DNA of 64,000 nucleotides, from NCBI GenBank assembly GCA_000433355.1, contig FR893109.1, positions 1 through 64,000 on the forward strand, given 5' to 3'. The number at the start of each line of letters is the position of its first letter. The first letter of the stretch is position 1. Below the pieces are notes generated by a model, which did no database searches, was not told the origin of the DNA, and saw only the letters and a program-made list of their open reading frames with translations. This document shows, one piece after another, positions 1 through 8,270 of the stretch. The stretch comes from Alistipes sp. CAG:435 (GTDB taxonomy: Bacteria > Bacteroidota > Bacteroidia > Bacteroidales > UBA932). The position numbers and the translations under genes were made by a program.

Positions 1-58
1 CACCGTCGATGACGGACACGATGTGACTGTCCCAAATCTTGTCGAAAAGTGTGTTCAT
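1..58 (-). CDS. leuC: 3-isopropylmalate dehydratase large subunit (LeuC), N-terminal fragment
   Basis: Only the first 19 codons are inside the window. They read MNTLFDKIWDSHIVSVIDG, which matches the conserved LeuC start (the enzyme isomerises 2- to 3-isopropylmalate with a 4Fe-4S cluster in leucine synthesis). The start codon overlaps the leuA stop as ATGA, so translational coupling with leuA is likely. The gene runs off the left edge; the cluster-binding cysteines are not visible here. Confidence 0.8.
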   Translation of the reverse strand, partial: MNTLFDKIWDSHIVSVIDG

Positions 59-1554
59 CCCCTGAATTTGTTTATGCAGTCAATGAACGCCTCCACAGAC
101 GCGGTGACGATGTCGGTGTCGGCTCCGAAGCCATAATACACGTGGCCGTCATGCTCGACCTGCATGTGAACCTTGCCCACATCATCGGAGCCTTTGGTGA
201 TGTTCTGTATGGTGAACTCCTTGATGACCATCTGACGCCTGATGATGATCTTGAGGGCGTTGATCGCCGCGTCAACCGGACCGTTGCCTCTGGAAGCGGC
301 CTCGAATTTCTCACCGGCTATGTCAAGACCGACACTTGCGATAGGTCTCAGACCCTTGCCGCTGGTCACCTGGAGGTACTCAAGCTTGACGTGATGGTCC
401 TCAGCCCTGTCGGCTCCGGCGAGCACAAGGAGATCATCGTCGCTGACCTGCTTCTTCTTGTCGGCCAGTTTGAGGAACTCATCGTAGAAAGCGTCAAGTC
501 TCTGGCCTTCCATCTTGATTCCAAGCACTTCCAAACGGTATTTAAGGGCAGCGTGGCCGCTTCTGGCCGTAAGCACGATGTCGTTGTCGTCTATTCCCAC
601 TTCCTTAGGGTCGATGATCTCGTAGGTACTGACGTTCTTGAGGACTCCGTCCTGATGGATGCCTGAGGAGTGCGCGAAGGCGTTGCGCCCGACGATGGCC
701 TTGTTCGCCTGAACCGGCATATTCATAAGGTTCGAGACCATTCGGCTCACCGGTGTGATTCTGGTCGTGTTGATGTTGGTCACGAGAGGGATGTCGCTGT
801 GGCTCTTGATGATCATGGCGATCTCCTCCAAGGCCGTGTTGCCGGCACGCTCGCCCACGCCATTGACTGTCACCTCGCACTGGCGGGCCCCGGCAAGAAG
901 TCCGGACATTGTGTTGGCGGTGGCCATACCGAGGTCGTTGTGGCAATGGGTCGAGATGACAGCCTTGTCAATCCCATCCACATTGTCAACAAGATACTTG
1001 ATCTTAGCGGCGTACTCGGAAGGGAGACAGTAGCCTGTCGTGTCAGGAATATTCACGACCGTGGCCCCGGCCTTGATGGCCGCCTCAACCACTCTGGCAA
1101 GATACTCATTGTCAGTGCGTCCCGCATCCTCGGCGTAGAACTCCACATCCTCGACATACTTCTTGGCATATTTCACAGCCCTGACGGCACGCTCAAGAAT
1201 CTCCTCCCTGGTGGAATTGAACTTGTACCTTATGTGGGAGTCGGAAGTTCCGATTCCCGTGTGTATCCTCTTGTGTTTGGCGTATTTAAGCGCTTCCGCG
1301 GCAACATCGATGTCTTTCTCCACGGCACGTGTCAACGCACAGATCGTCGGCCAGGTGACGGCCTTGGAAATCTCCACGACCGAATTGAAATCCCCAGGAC
1401 TGGAAACAGGGAAACCCGCCTCAATGACATCTACTCCCAACTCTTCAAGGGCCTTTGCCACCTGGATTTTCTCCACAGTGTTGAGTTGGCACCCCGGCAC
1501 CTGCTCGCCATCACGCAAAGTGGTGTCAAAAATGAATATTCTGTCTGAACTCAT
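55..1554 (-). CDS. leuA: 2-isopropylmalate synthase
   Basis: Condenses acetyl-CoA with 2-oxoisovalerate, the first committed step of leucine synthesis. The 499-residue protein has the HMGL-like TIM barrel. The FDTTLRDGEQ signature is at residues 9-18, the metal-binding HCHND at 203-207 and NGVGERAGN at 231-239. A C-terminal LeuA dimer/allosteric domain from about residue 370 makes leucine feedback likely. The start is ATG at 1554, 70 nt after the hisIE stop, with no obvious terminator between them, so it may be read from the his operon. The stop overlaps the leuC start (ATGA). A citramalate synthase reading is less likely given the LeuC partner. Confidence 0.93.
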   Translation of the reverse strand: MSSDRIFIFDTTLRDGEQVPGCQLNTVEKIQVAKALEELGVDVIEAGFPVSSPGDFNSVVEISKAVTWPTICALTRAVEKDIDVAAEALKYAKHKRIHTGIGTSDSHIRYKFNSTREEILERAVRAVKYAKKYVEDVEFYAEDAGRTDNEYLARVVEAAIKAGATVVNIPDTTGYCLPSEYAAKIKYLVDNVDGIDKAVISTHCHNDLGMATANTMSGLLAGARQCEVTVNGVGERAGNTALEEIAMIIKSHSDIPLVTNINTTRITPVSRMVSNLMNMPVQANKAIVGRNAFAHSSGIHQDGVLKNVSTYEIIDPKEVGIDDNDIVLTARSGHAALKYRLEVLGIKMEGQRLDAFYDEFLKLADKKKQVSDDDLLVLAGADRAEDHHVKLEYLQVTSGKGLRPIASVGLDIAGEKFEAASRGNGPVDAAINALKIIIRRQMVIKEFTIQNITKGSDDVGKVHMQVEHDGHVYYGFGADTDIVTASVEAFIDCINKFRG

Positions 1555-1624
1555 CTGAAAAACGGTAATTACACTAACTGATAGCTAAATTCGTATTTTG
1601 TTTTGTGAAAAACAACATTATGGC

Positions 1625-2233
1625 CTATTTATGCCTCTTCTCAAGTTCCTTTTCCAGGTCGGCGATGCCGTAGCCTTTGCTGACCAAAAGTACAAGAAGG
1701 TGGTAGACAAGGTCGGAGGCCTCGTAGATCATCCTTTCATCATCCCCTTTCACGGCCTCGATGACGGTCTCGACGGCCTCCTCGCCGACTTTCTGTGCCA
1801 TTCTCGGAGTCCCTGCCTTGAACAGTGACGTGGTGTAGGACTTCTCCGGCATCTGCTCGTGACGGCCTTTGATCACACTTTCAAGCTCGCGGATAAAACC
1901 GAGACTGGTAGGCACGGCGTCCCCCCAACAGGTCTTCGTGCCTTTGTGGCAGACCGGCCCGTCAGGAATCGCGCGGACAAGAAGAGTGTCCGAATCGCAG
2001 TCAGCGGAGATGGAGACCAGATGCAGATAATTGCCGCTGGTCTCCCCTTTCGTCCAAAGAGTCTGGCGGGAGCGGCTGAAGAATGTCACCAGACCGCTTG
2101 TCTGTGTCTTTTCGAGAGCCTCGGCGTTCATATAGCCGAGCATCAGAACCTGAAGGGTGTTCCGGTCCTGAACGATGGCCGGCACAAGTCCGTCAGCACC
2201 GGCTTTAAGAGTTTTAAAATCAATCATATTCAT
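1625..2233 (-). CDS. hisIE: Bifunctional phosphoribosyl-AMP cyclohydrolase / phosphoribosyl-ATP pyrophosphatase
   Basis: Catalyses steps 2 and 3 of histidine synthesis. The HisI domain spans about residues 1-105, with the metal-binding ADCDSDTLL and GPVCHKGTKTC motifs. The HisE domain spans about 112-202, with KVGEEAVETVIEA and EASDLVYHLLVLL. At 202 residues it has the usual length of the fused enzyme. The gene starts ATGAATATG, so initiation could be at 2233 or two codons later at 2227; the second choice matches the GAATATG start context seen at other genes here. It lies 8 nt after hisF and is the last his gene of the operon. Confidence 0.94.
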   Translation of the reverse strand: MNMIDFKTLKAGADGLVPAIVQDRNTLQVLMLGYMNAEALEKTQTSGLVTFFSRSRQTLWTKGETSGNYLHLVSISADCDSDTLLVRAIPDGPVCHKGTKTCWGDAVPTSLGFIRELESVIKGRHEQMPEKSYTTSLFKAGTPRMAQKVGEEAVETVIEAVKGDDERMIYEASDLVYHLLVLLVSKGYGIADLEKELEKRHK

Positions 2234-2241
2234 TAAGTTCG

Positions 2242-3045
2242 TTATATTCTTACATTCACTCCGTGTGAGCGGAGGGTTCTTTTCAAATCGGGAATGGAGA
2301 TTTCGCCGTAATGGAATATGCTCGCGGCGAGGGCGGCGTCAGCCCGGCCGGTGGTCAGGACTTCCTCGATGTCAGCGACGCTTCCCGCCCCACCGGAGGC
2401 TATCACAGGGATGGTAAGTTCCTCAGCAAGATGGGAATATGCCTGCACGGCATAGCCGTTCTTGGTGCCGTCATTATCCATTGAGGTAAAGAGGATCTCG
2501 CCGGCGCCGAGGTTCTGGACTTCTTTGGCCCAGAAATACAACTCCTTGTCGGTCGGTGTCTTGCCGCCGTGGGTCATTACCTGCCAGTAAGTATTTTTGT
2601 TAAGGGATGTCGCTTCGACAGGCTCAGCGGCAGTTCCCGAAGCGACCATCCTCGCGTCAATCGCCACGACAACAAACTGGGAGCCGTAGCGGGAAGCGAT
2701 CTTGGAAATGATCTCCGGATGAAACACCGCCGCCGTGTTGATCGTGATCTTGTCCGCCCCGGCATCCAGAAGCCTGGCCGCATCCTCAAACGAAGATATT
2801 CCCCCACCCACAGTGAACGGAATGTCAATCCGTTCCGCAATCCGAGAGACCAGATCCGTGAAAGTTCGTCGTCCTTCCGATGACGCGCTGATGTCCAGAT
2901 AGACCAACTCGTCAGCCCCCTGCTCAGAGTAGAAAGCTCCCATCTCCACAGGATCGCCCACCTCACGCAAGCCCTCGAAATTGATCCCTTTCACTACCTG
3001 TCCGTTCTTCACGTCCAGACAAGGTATAATTCTCTTCGCCAACAT
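2242..3045 (-). CDS. hisF: Imidazole glycerol phosphate synthase subunit HisF, with in-frame palindromic insertion
   Basis: Cyclase subunit of IGP synthase: uses ammonia delivered by HisH to convert PRFAR to IGP and AICAR. It is a TIM barrel with the two catalytic aspartates, D11 (PCLDVKNG) and D130 (VVAIDAR). I chose ATG at 3045, one base after the hisA TAA; the upstream in-frame ATG would extend into hisA. The protein is 267 residues, longer than the usual ~250. The excess lies at about residues 134-152 directly after D130, and its middle (GTAAEPVEATS) is encoded by a palindromic repeat at 2609-2646. The rest aligns with Bacteroidales HisF (MTHGGKTPTDKELYFWAKEVQ resumes the family pattern). 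Confidence 0.95.
   Translation of the reverse strand: MLAKRIIPCLDVKNGQVVKGINFEGLREVGDPVEMGAFYSEQGADELVYLDISASSEGRRTFTDLVSRIAERIDIPFTVGGGISSFEDAARLLDAGADKITINTAAVFHPEIISKIASRYGSQFVVVAIDARMVASGTAAEPVEATSLNKNTYWQVMTHGGKTPTDKELYFWAKEVQNLGAGEILFTSMDNDGTKNGYAVQAYSHLAEELTIPVIASGGAGSVADIEEVLTTGRADAALAASIFHYGEISIPDLKRTLRSHGVNVRI
2609..2646. repeat. Palindromic element inside hisF
   Basis: Outer arms GTCGCTTCG (2609-2617) and CGAAGCGAC (2638-2646) are perfect inverted repeats. Between them is the CTGAGCCTGTC core (read on the minus strand). It encodes VASGTAAEPVEAT in frame. Confidence 0.85.
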
Positions 3046-3046
3046 A

Positions 3047-3760
3047 TTACCTGAACAAATCCTCAAGTTTCACTCGTCCTTCATAAATAGCTTTTCCGAC
3101 AATGGCCGAGCGAAGTCCAGATCTTCTCAATTCCTCCAGATCCTCGTAATTGGACACGCCCCCGCTCACGATGATCTCCACGTCCGGAAACTGTTGCTGA
3201 AGGCCGGCGTAAAACTCCAGATTCACGCCCTGCAACATCCCGTCCCTCGAAACCTCGGTCACAATAGCCTGACGCACAAGTCCTTCAAAAGACTCCAAAG
3301 CCTGCACGGCTGACATCGGGACAGTCTCCTTCCAGCCGTGTGTCGCAACCAAACCATTCTTCAAATCCAACCCAAGGATGATTTTTTCCCCATAGCGGCC
3401 AAGCCATTTCTTGAATATGTCCGGTTCGGTAAAGGCCACGCTTCCGCAGATGACATATTCAGCCCCGGCATCCAGAACAGCGTTCAAAGACTCCTCCGAC
3501 TTCACTCCGCCGCCAAACTCCACCTTCAGACAGGTCGCATCGGTTATATTCCTTAGCACATCCAGGTTCTTCGGACAGGCGGCCTTTGCACCTTCCAGAT
3601 CCACAAGATGCAGCCTTGTCGCGCCGGCCCGCTCAAAACTTTTCGCCATCTCGACAGGGTTGTCCGAATATACTTTCTCTTTCGCGTAGTCCCCTTGAGT
3701 GAGACGCACGCACCGGCCGCCGATTATGTCTATGGCCGGGATTATGTTAAAATTCTTCAT
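3047..3760 (-). CDS. hisA: Phosphoribosylformimino-AICAR ribotide isomerase (HisA)
   Basis: Opens the ProFAR sugar ring to PRFAR, histidine step 4. It is a 237-residue TIM barrel. The catalytic Asp lies in PAIDIIGGRCVRL near the N-terminus and the second in LGLDLKNG near residue 130; the phosphate-binding VSGGVSNYEDL is near the C-terminal end. ATG at 3760 is preferred over an in-frame TTG at 3766, and it lies inside the string TTGAATATG. The start overlaps the last 14 nt of hisH, implying coupled translation. The stop is one base from the hisF start. Confidence 0.94.
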   Translation of the reverse strand: MKNFNIIPAIDIIGGRCVRLTQGDYAKEKVYSDNPVEMAKSFERAGATRLHLVDLEGAKAACPKNLDVLRNITDATCLKVEFGGGVKSEESLNAVLDAGAEYVICGSVAFTEPDIFKKWLGRYGEKIILGLDLKNGLVATHGWKETVPMSAVQALESFEGLVRQAIVTEVSRDGMLQGVNLEFYAGLQQQFPDVEIIVSGGVSNYEDLEELRRSGLRSAIVGKAIYEGRVKLEDLFR

Positions 3761-4346
3761 ATTCAATAAAATTCTTTAATATCTCAGCCCCGACCGAACC
3801 GCTCGTCTCCGGATGAAACTGCGTCCCGAAGAAATTGTCCCGCTGGAGCGCCCCGCTGAAACGGACACCGGCATATTCAGTCGCGGCGACAGTCTGATCC
3901 GGGAATATTCCCGCGCTGTACGAATGCACATAATAGACGAACGAATCTTCGGGAATATTCCTGAAAAGCGGGCCGCGCAGCCCGGAGATTGTATCCCACC
4001 CGGTGTGAGGGATCTTGACACCGGGAGTTTCCGGGAAGCGGGTGACTTTCGGGGTGAATATTCCAAGACATTCCGTGTCGCCCTCCTCGCTTGAAGCGCA
4101 CATCAGCTGCATTCCGATGCATATTCCTAAAACAGGTTGGGTCAATGACTTTATGACTGGTGCCAAGCCTGTGGACTCCAAGGCTTTCATAGCGGAGGAA
4201 GCCTCCCCAACTCCCGGCAGGATCACGTGGTCGGCGCGGCGGATCATCTCCGGATCAGCGGTCAGCACATATTCCGCTCCAAACCTTTTCAGAGCGTTTT
4301 CGACCGAGCGTATGTTGCCGGCTTTGTAGTCAATTATCGCTATCAT
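3747..4346 (-). CDS. hisH: Imidazole glycerol phosphate synthase subunit HisH (glutamine amidotransferase)
   Basis: Class I glutamine amidotransferase that releases ammonia for HisF. The nucleophile Cys is in LGICIGMQLM, and His and Glu are in FHPETSGS near the C-terminus. It has 199 residues, the normal length. ATG at 4346 (MIAIIDYKAGN) is the conserved start; longer in-frame ORF sequence upstream lies inside hisCB and is a shadow. The start overlaps the hisCB stop as ATGA. Confidence 0.94.
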   Translation of the reverse strand: MIAIIDYKAGNIRSVENALKRFGAEYVLTADPEMIRRADHVILPGVGEASSAMKALESTGLAPVIKSLTQPVLGICIGMQLMCASSEEGDTECLGIFTPKVTRFPETPGVKIPHTGWDTISGLRGPLFRNIPEDSFVYYVHSYSAGIFPDQTVAATEYAGVRFSGALQRDNFFGTQFHPETSGSVGAEILKNFIEYEEF

Positions 4347-6007
4347 AGGATGCCTTTGCTTGATGGTAGTTCGTAAGGGAACGGGGTCTTGGCGACCGCC
4401 ATTCTTAAAGCTCTGGCGAAGGCTTTGAAGATTGCCTCGGCCTTGTGATGCTCGTTCACGCCCTCCGCCCGGATGTGCAGGTTGCATTTCGCTCCGGCGC
4501 AGACAGACTGGAAGAAATGGCTGAACATCTCGGTCGGGACATCGCCGACCTTCTCACGTTTGAACTCCGCGTTCCATTTGAAATCAATACGCCCTCCGAA
4601 GTCCATCAGGACAGCGGCGTCACAGTCGTCCATCGGGAGGACGAAGCCGTAGCGGGCCATGCCGAGTTTCGAGCCGAGAGCGGCGTTGATTGCCTCTCCG
4701 AGGACAATTCCCACATCCTCGATCGTGTGGTGTTCATCGACCTGCAGGTCTCCTTTGGCTTCTATGGCCAGCGACACGCCTCCGTGGTTCGGGATCTGCT
4801 CAAGCATGTGGTCGAAGAACGGGAGACCGGTGGAAATGTGTCCGGAGCCTCCAATGGAATCCAGATCCAATTCAAGGGCAATCTTTGTCTCTTTGGTATT
4901 ACGGACAATTCGGATATGTCTTTCGCCTAATATTTCCATACCGGGGGTGGTCGCTTCGACAGGCTCAGCGACCGAAGAGGACAGCAGCCGAAGCAGTCTG
5001 TCATTCTCCACCGGAGTGCCGACTGTGATGCGAAGGCACCCCTCGCAACCTGAGACCTTGGAACGATTCCGCACAATGACTCCTCCCGCAAGCAGCCTCT
5101 CGTAAACCTCATCCGGATTCTCAAACCTAACCAACAAAAAGTTAGCGTCACTTGAATATATTCCCTTGACCTCCGGGCATTTGGCCAATTCTTTTTCCAA
5201 GCGGAACCGCTGCCCCACAATCTCGGCCACAGCCTTGTCCTTGGCCGCCTCGTCAAGTTTCATCAATGCCATCTTCTGAGCCAGAACATTGATGTTGTAC
5301 GGATATTTGACTTTGGACATCAAAGCGATGACAGCAGGATCCGCGATCGCCAATCCAATTCTGAGACCTGCCATACCCCAAGCCTTTGAAAGCGTCTGAA
5401 GCACAATCAGATTGGGGTATCTCTTGACCAAAGATGTCAGCGAAGGCCTGACCGAAAAGTCGATGTAAGCCTCATCCAGCACCACCACGCCGCCGAACCT
5501 TTCAAGAATATCCTCGATCTGCTCCACCGGGAACGAGTTTCCTGTCGGGTTGTTCGGCGAGCAGATGAACATCAGCCTTGTCTTGGAGTCCGCCGCGGAA
5601 AGCATCGCCTCTGTGTCCATTGAGAAATCCGGCCTCAGCTGGACTTTCCGGAATTCAATGTCGTTCATCGCGGCTGCCACCTCGTACATCCCGTAACTCG
5701 GAGCGATGGACACGGCATTGCTTGCTCCCGGTACGCAGAACACACGGTAAACAAGGTCAATCGCCTCGTCGCTCCCGTTGCCGATGAACAGGCTATCCGC
5801 AGAAATTCCTTTGATTTCCGCGACCTTGGCCTTCAAGGCTTTCTGATGTGGGTCCGGATACCGATTGATGCCATTGTTGTAAGGATTCTCGTTGGCATCC
5901 AGAAATATTTCCGGCTGGTTCGAGCCACAGTCGTCCCGGGCGGTCGAATATGCCTCAAGACCTAAGATGTTTGGCCTTACGAGTTTAAGAACGTCTTCTA
6001 TATTCAT
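4343..6007 (-). CDS. hisC-hisB: Fusion: histidinol-phosphate aminotransferase (HisC) + imidazoleglycerol-phosphate dehydratase (HisB)
   Basis: A 554-residue bifunctional protein. Residues 1-345 are a class I/II PLP aminotransferase (CSPNNPTGN at 149-157, DEAYIDFS at 178-185, PLP lysine K208 in TLSKAWGMAGLR). Residues about 357-554 are IGP dehydratase with metal-binding DHMLEQI (399-405), DEHHTIED (424-431) and EHHKAEAIFKAFARAL. The linker at 345-355 (VAEPVEATTPG) is the translation of a 25-bp palindrome at 4949-4973. Bacteroides HisB usually carries an N-terminal HAD histidinol phosphatase; none is present, and no other histidinol phosphatase is in the window. The start ATGAATATA lies 6 nt after the hisD stop. 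Confidence 0.92.
   Translation of the reverse strand: MNIEDVLKLVRPNILGLEAYSTARDDCGSNQPEIFLDANENPYNNGINRYPDPHQKALKAKVAEIKGISADSLFIGNGSDEAIDLVYRVFCVPGASNAVSIAPSYGMYEVAAAMNDIEFRKVQLRPDFSMDTEAMLSAADSKTRLMFICSPNNPTGNSFPVEQIEDILERFGGVVVLDEAYIDFSVRPSLTSLVKRYPNLIVLQTLSKAWGMAGLRIGLAIADPAVIALMSKVKYPYNINVLAQKMALMKLDEAAKDKAVAEIVGQRFRLEKELAKCPEVKGIYSSDANFLLVRFENPDEVYERLLAGGVIVRNRSKVSGCEGCLRITVGTPVENDRLLRLLSSSVAEPVEATTPGMEILGERHIRIVRNTKETKIALELDLDSIGGSGHISTGLPFFDHMLEQIPNHGGVSLAIEAKGDLQVDEHHTIEDVGIVLGEAINAALGSKLGMARYGFVLPMDDCDAAVLMDFGGRIDFKWNAEFKREKVGDVPTEMFSHFFQSVCAGAKCNLHIRAEGVNEHHKAEAIFKAFARALRMAVAKTPFPYELPSSKGIL
4949..4973. repeat. Palindromic element at the hisC/hisB junction
   Basis: 25 bp, arms GGTCGCT (4949-4955) and AGCGACC (4967-4973) around TCGACAGGCTC. 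Encodes VAEPVEAT in the linker between the two enzyme domains. Confidence 0.9.
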
Positions 6008-6013
6008 TACTGA

Positions 6014-7342
6014 TTATTTTTCAAGTCTTACTTCAACCGCGGCGGCGTGAGCGTCAAGCCCTTCGGCCAAAGCCATTGTACGGATTGTATCACCAAGGCC
6101 GGACAAACCCTCGCGCGAAATCTCCTGAATCGTCATCTTCCTCATAAACGCATCCAGATTCAACCCGCTGAACGAACGCGCCCAACCACTCGTCGGCAAA
6201 GTATGATTCGTTCCTGAAGCATAATCACCGGCGCTTTCAGGAGAATAATTTCCAATGAATATGCTCCCGGCGGCTACCACCTTATCCGCCACGCTCCAAG
6301 GATCACGCATAGATATGATGAGATGTTCAGGAGCATATTCATTGGCGAAATCGATGATGTCCTCACGGCTCGTAAGAACGACCATCCGACTGTGATCCAA
6401 CGCTTTGGCAATGATGCTTCCCCGACTCAGCCTTGCGGTCTGTCTTGCGACTGCATCCACCACGGATTTTGCGATAGCCTCCGATGTGCAGACCAGAATC
6501 GACTGGCTGTCCGGCCCGTGCTCCGACTGGGAGAGGAAGTCAGCTGCGACGAACTCAGGATCAGCGGTCCCGTCAGCCAGCACCATAACCTCTGACGGAC
6601 CGGCCGGCATATCGATCGCTGCGACCGACAGCCCGACCATCTGCTTGGCCTTCATCACATAACGGTTGCCAGGGCCGAAAATCTTGTCGCATTTGGCGAG
6701 CGTCTCCGTTCCATAAGCCATAGCCGCAATGGCCTGAGCGCCACCGATTTTGAATATATTCCTGACTCCACAGACCGAAGCCGCATAGACTATGACAGGA
6801 TTGGCTTTCCCATCCTTGTCAGGAGGTGTGCAGAGAACGATTTCAGGGCAGCCAGCCACGGAGGCAGGGACGGCCAGCATCAGAACCGTCGAGAACAAAG
6901 GCGCGCGCCCGCCAGGAATATACAGTCCGACCCTACGGAGCGGAACGGCCTTCTGGTAGCAGACGACACCGGGTGAAGTCTCAACCTTAACTGTTTGCGG
7001 CATCTGCGCGCTATGAAATTTCCTGATGTTTGAATATGCCTGTGCGATGGCCGCCTTTAACTCTGGTGAAACGGAAGCGGTGGCTTCCGCGATTTCCTTG
7101 TCGCTGACTTTCAAGGCTTCAACAGAAGTGAAAACTATGTTGTCATAGCGGGACTCCAGATCCAGAACAGCCTTGTCGCCTTGTGTCCGGACATATTCAA
7201 GGGTGGCTCTTACGCTTGCATCGATGTCGGAATCGCTTTCAGCGGCCCTTGAGATCAGCTTCGGCCATTCGATCCGGGGAGGGTTATTGTATATTGGGGT
7301 CACTGAGCTTGTCGAAGTGACCGTACAATCAAAATTCCGCAT
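6014..7342 (-). CDS. hisD: Histidinol dehydrogenase
   Basis: NAD- and zinc-dependent enzyme that oxidises histidinol to histidine in two steps. The 442-residue protein shows GPGNRYV, PAGPSEVMV, the Zn-ligand segment SQSEHGPDSQ, EYAPEHL and the C-terminal FIGNYSPESAGDYASGTNHTLPT-type signature. Residues 8-16 (VTSTSSVTP) are encoded by a 25-bp palindrome at 7298-7322, giving an N-terminal extension before the normal family start around PRIEWPKL. It lies 25 nt after hisG in the operon. Confidence 0.94.
   Translation of the reverse strand: MRNFDCTVTSTSSVTPIYNNPPRIEWPKLISRAAESDSDIDASVRATLEYVRTQGDKAVLDLESRYDNIVFTSVEALKVSDKEIAEATASVSPELKAAIAQAYSNIRKFHSAQMPQTVKVETSPGVVCYQKAVPLRRVGLYIPGGRAPLFSTVLMLAVPASVAGCPEIVLCTPPDKDGKANPVIVYAASVCGVRNIFKIGGAQAIAAMAYGTETLAKCDKIFGPGNRYVMKAKQMVGLSVAAIDMPAGPSEVMVLADGTADPEFVAADFLSQSEHGPDSQSILVCTSEAIAKSVVDAVARQTARLSRGSIIAKALDHSRMVVLTSREDIIDFANEYAPEHLIISMRDPWSVADKVVAAGSIFIGNYSPESAGDYASGTNHTLPTSGWARSFSGLNLDAFMRKMTIQEISREGLSGLGDTIRTMALAEGLDAHAAAVEVRLEK
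7298..7322. repeat. Palindromic element in the hisD N-terminus
   Basis: 25 bp, arms GGTCACT and AGTGACC around GAGCTTGTCGA. Encodes VTSTSSVT in frame (the other reading orientation of the element). Confidence 0.9.
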
Positions 7343-7367
7343 AAAATAACGAATAAATATTCAATAC

Positions 7368-8219
7368 CTACAAAACCATCTTCTCAACCGAGAGCACAAG
7401 AATCCCTTCCGCGCCAATCTCCTTCAAACTTTCGATCTTCTCCCACAAAACGCTCTCATCCACAACGGAATGCAGTGAAGACCACCCGCTTTGCGCAAGC
7501 GGCAGCACAGTCGGGCTCCTCATCGCCGGAACAATCTGGATGGCATCCTCGATCCGGTCGTCGGGGATATTCATCAACAGGTATTTCTTTCCACGGCTGT
7601 CCCGGACAGCGTTAAAACGGAACTTTATCTGTTCCAGAAGTTTAGTCTTTTCATCCGAAAGATTGCCACCCGAAATCAGCACCGCCTCCGAGAACACCAC
7701 CTTCTCAACCTCCTTGAGCCCGTTGCTCACAAGCGTCCCGCCGGAAGATACGATATCGAAGATAGCATCGCTCATACCAACGGTAGGAGCGATCTCCACA
7801 GAGCCTGCGATAACGTTGATCGATGCATCTATTCCTTTATCTTTCAGAAATTTGCTCAAGATGTTCGGGTACGATGTAGCTATCCGCTTACCGTTGAAAT
7901 ATTCCAGTCCGGTATATTCTTCAGACTTGGGGATCGCCAAAGAAATGCGGCACGGTCCAAAGCCCAGACGGTCAACAACCTCCACTGCCTCACCCCTCTC
8001 GCAGACTTCATTGTAGCCTACGATACCCAAATCCGTCACGCCTTGAGCGACTGCCTGTGGAATGTCATCGTCTCTCAAATAGAGTATCTCAGCCGGGAAA
8101 TTACTGGATCTGGACAGGAATTTCCGCTTGGTGTCATCCACCTCGATACCGGCCTCACGCAGCAGTGTGAGGCTTTCTTCACTTAAACGGCCTTTGGCCT
8201 GAATCGCGATTCTTAACAT
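7368..8219 (-). CDS. hisG: ATP phosphoribosyltransferase, long form (HisG)
   Basis: First and feedback-controlled step of histidine synthesis. At 283 residues it is the long HisG with a C-terminal regulatory (ACT-like) domain from about residue 210, so it should act without HisZ. Visible motifs are LRIAIQAKGRLSEES at the start, GVTDLGIVGYNE and EIAPTVGMSDAIFDIVSSGGTL. ATG at 8219 is chosen because the in-frame codons further upstream are the attenuator terminator stem, not protein. It is the first structural gene of the operon. Confidence 0.94.
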   Translation of the reverse strand: MLRIAIQAKGRLSEESLTLLREAGIEVDDTKRKFLSRSSNFPAEILYLRDDDIPQAVAQGVTDLGIVGYNEVCERGEAVEVVDRLGFGPCRISLAIPKSEEYTGLEYFNGKRIATSYPNILSKFLKDKGIDASINVIAGSVEIAPTVGMSDAIFDIVSSGGTLVSNGLKEVEKVVFSEAVLISGGNLSDEKTKLLEQIKFRFNAVRDSRGKKYLLMNIPDDRIEDAIQIVPAMRSPTVLPLAQSGWSSLHSVVDESVLWEKIESLKEIGAEGILVLSVEKMVL

Positions 8220-8239
8220 TTGTCGTTCGTTTGATAAAA

Positions 8240-8270
8240 AAGGCCCGCCACCAAAACGGAAGCGAGCCTT
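8240..8270 (-). terminator. his operon attenuator terminator
   Basis: On the minus strand AAGGCTCGC pairs with GCGGGCCTT (9 bp with one G-U) around a 13-nt loop, followed by a run of six T at 8236-8241. It lies 20 nt before the hisG start and 40 nt after the leader-peptide stop, so it can stop transcription before the structural genes. Confidence 0.85.

Noticed and set aside
1555..1624. Leucine attenuator or T-box before leuA
   Set aside because: No Leu-rich leader ORF, no stem with a T run and no T-box sequence could be found in the 70 bp.
4347..4487. N-terminal extension of hisH by 47 codons
   Set aside because: Lies wholly in hisCB in another frame; conserved HisH begins MIAIIDYKAGN.
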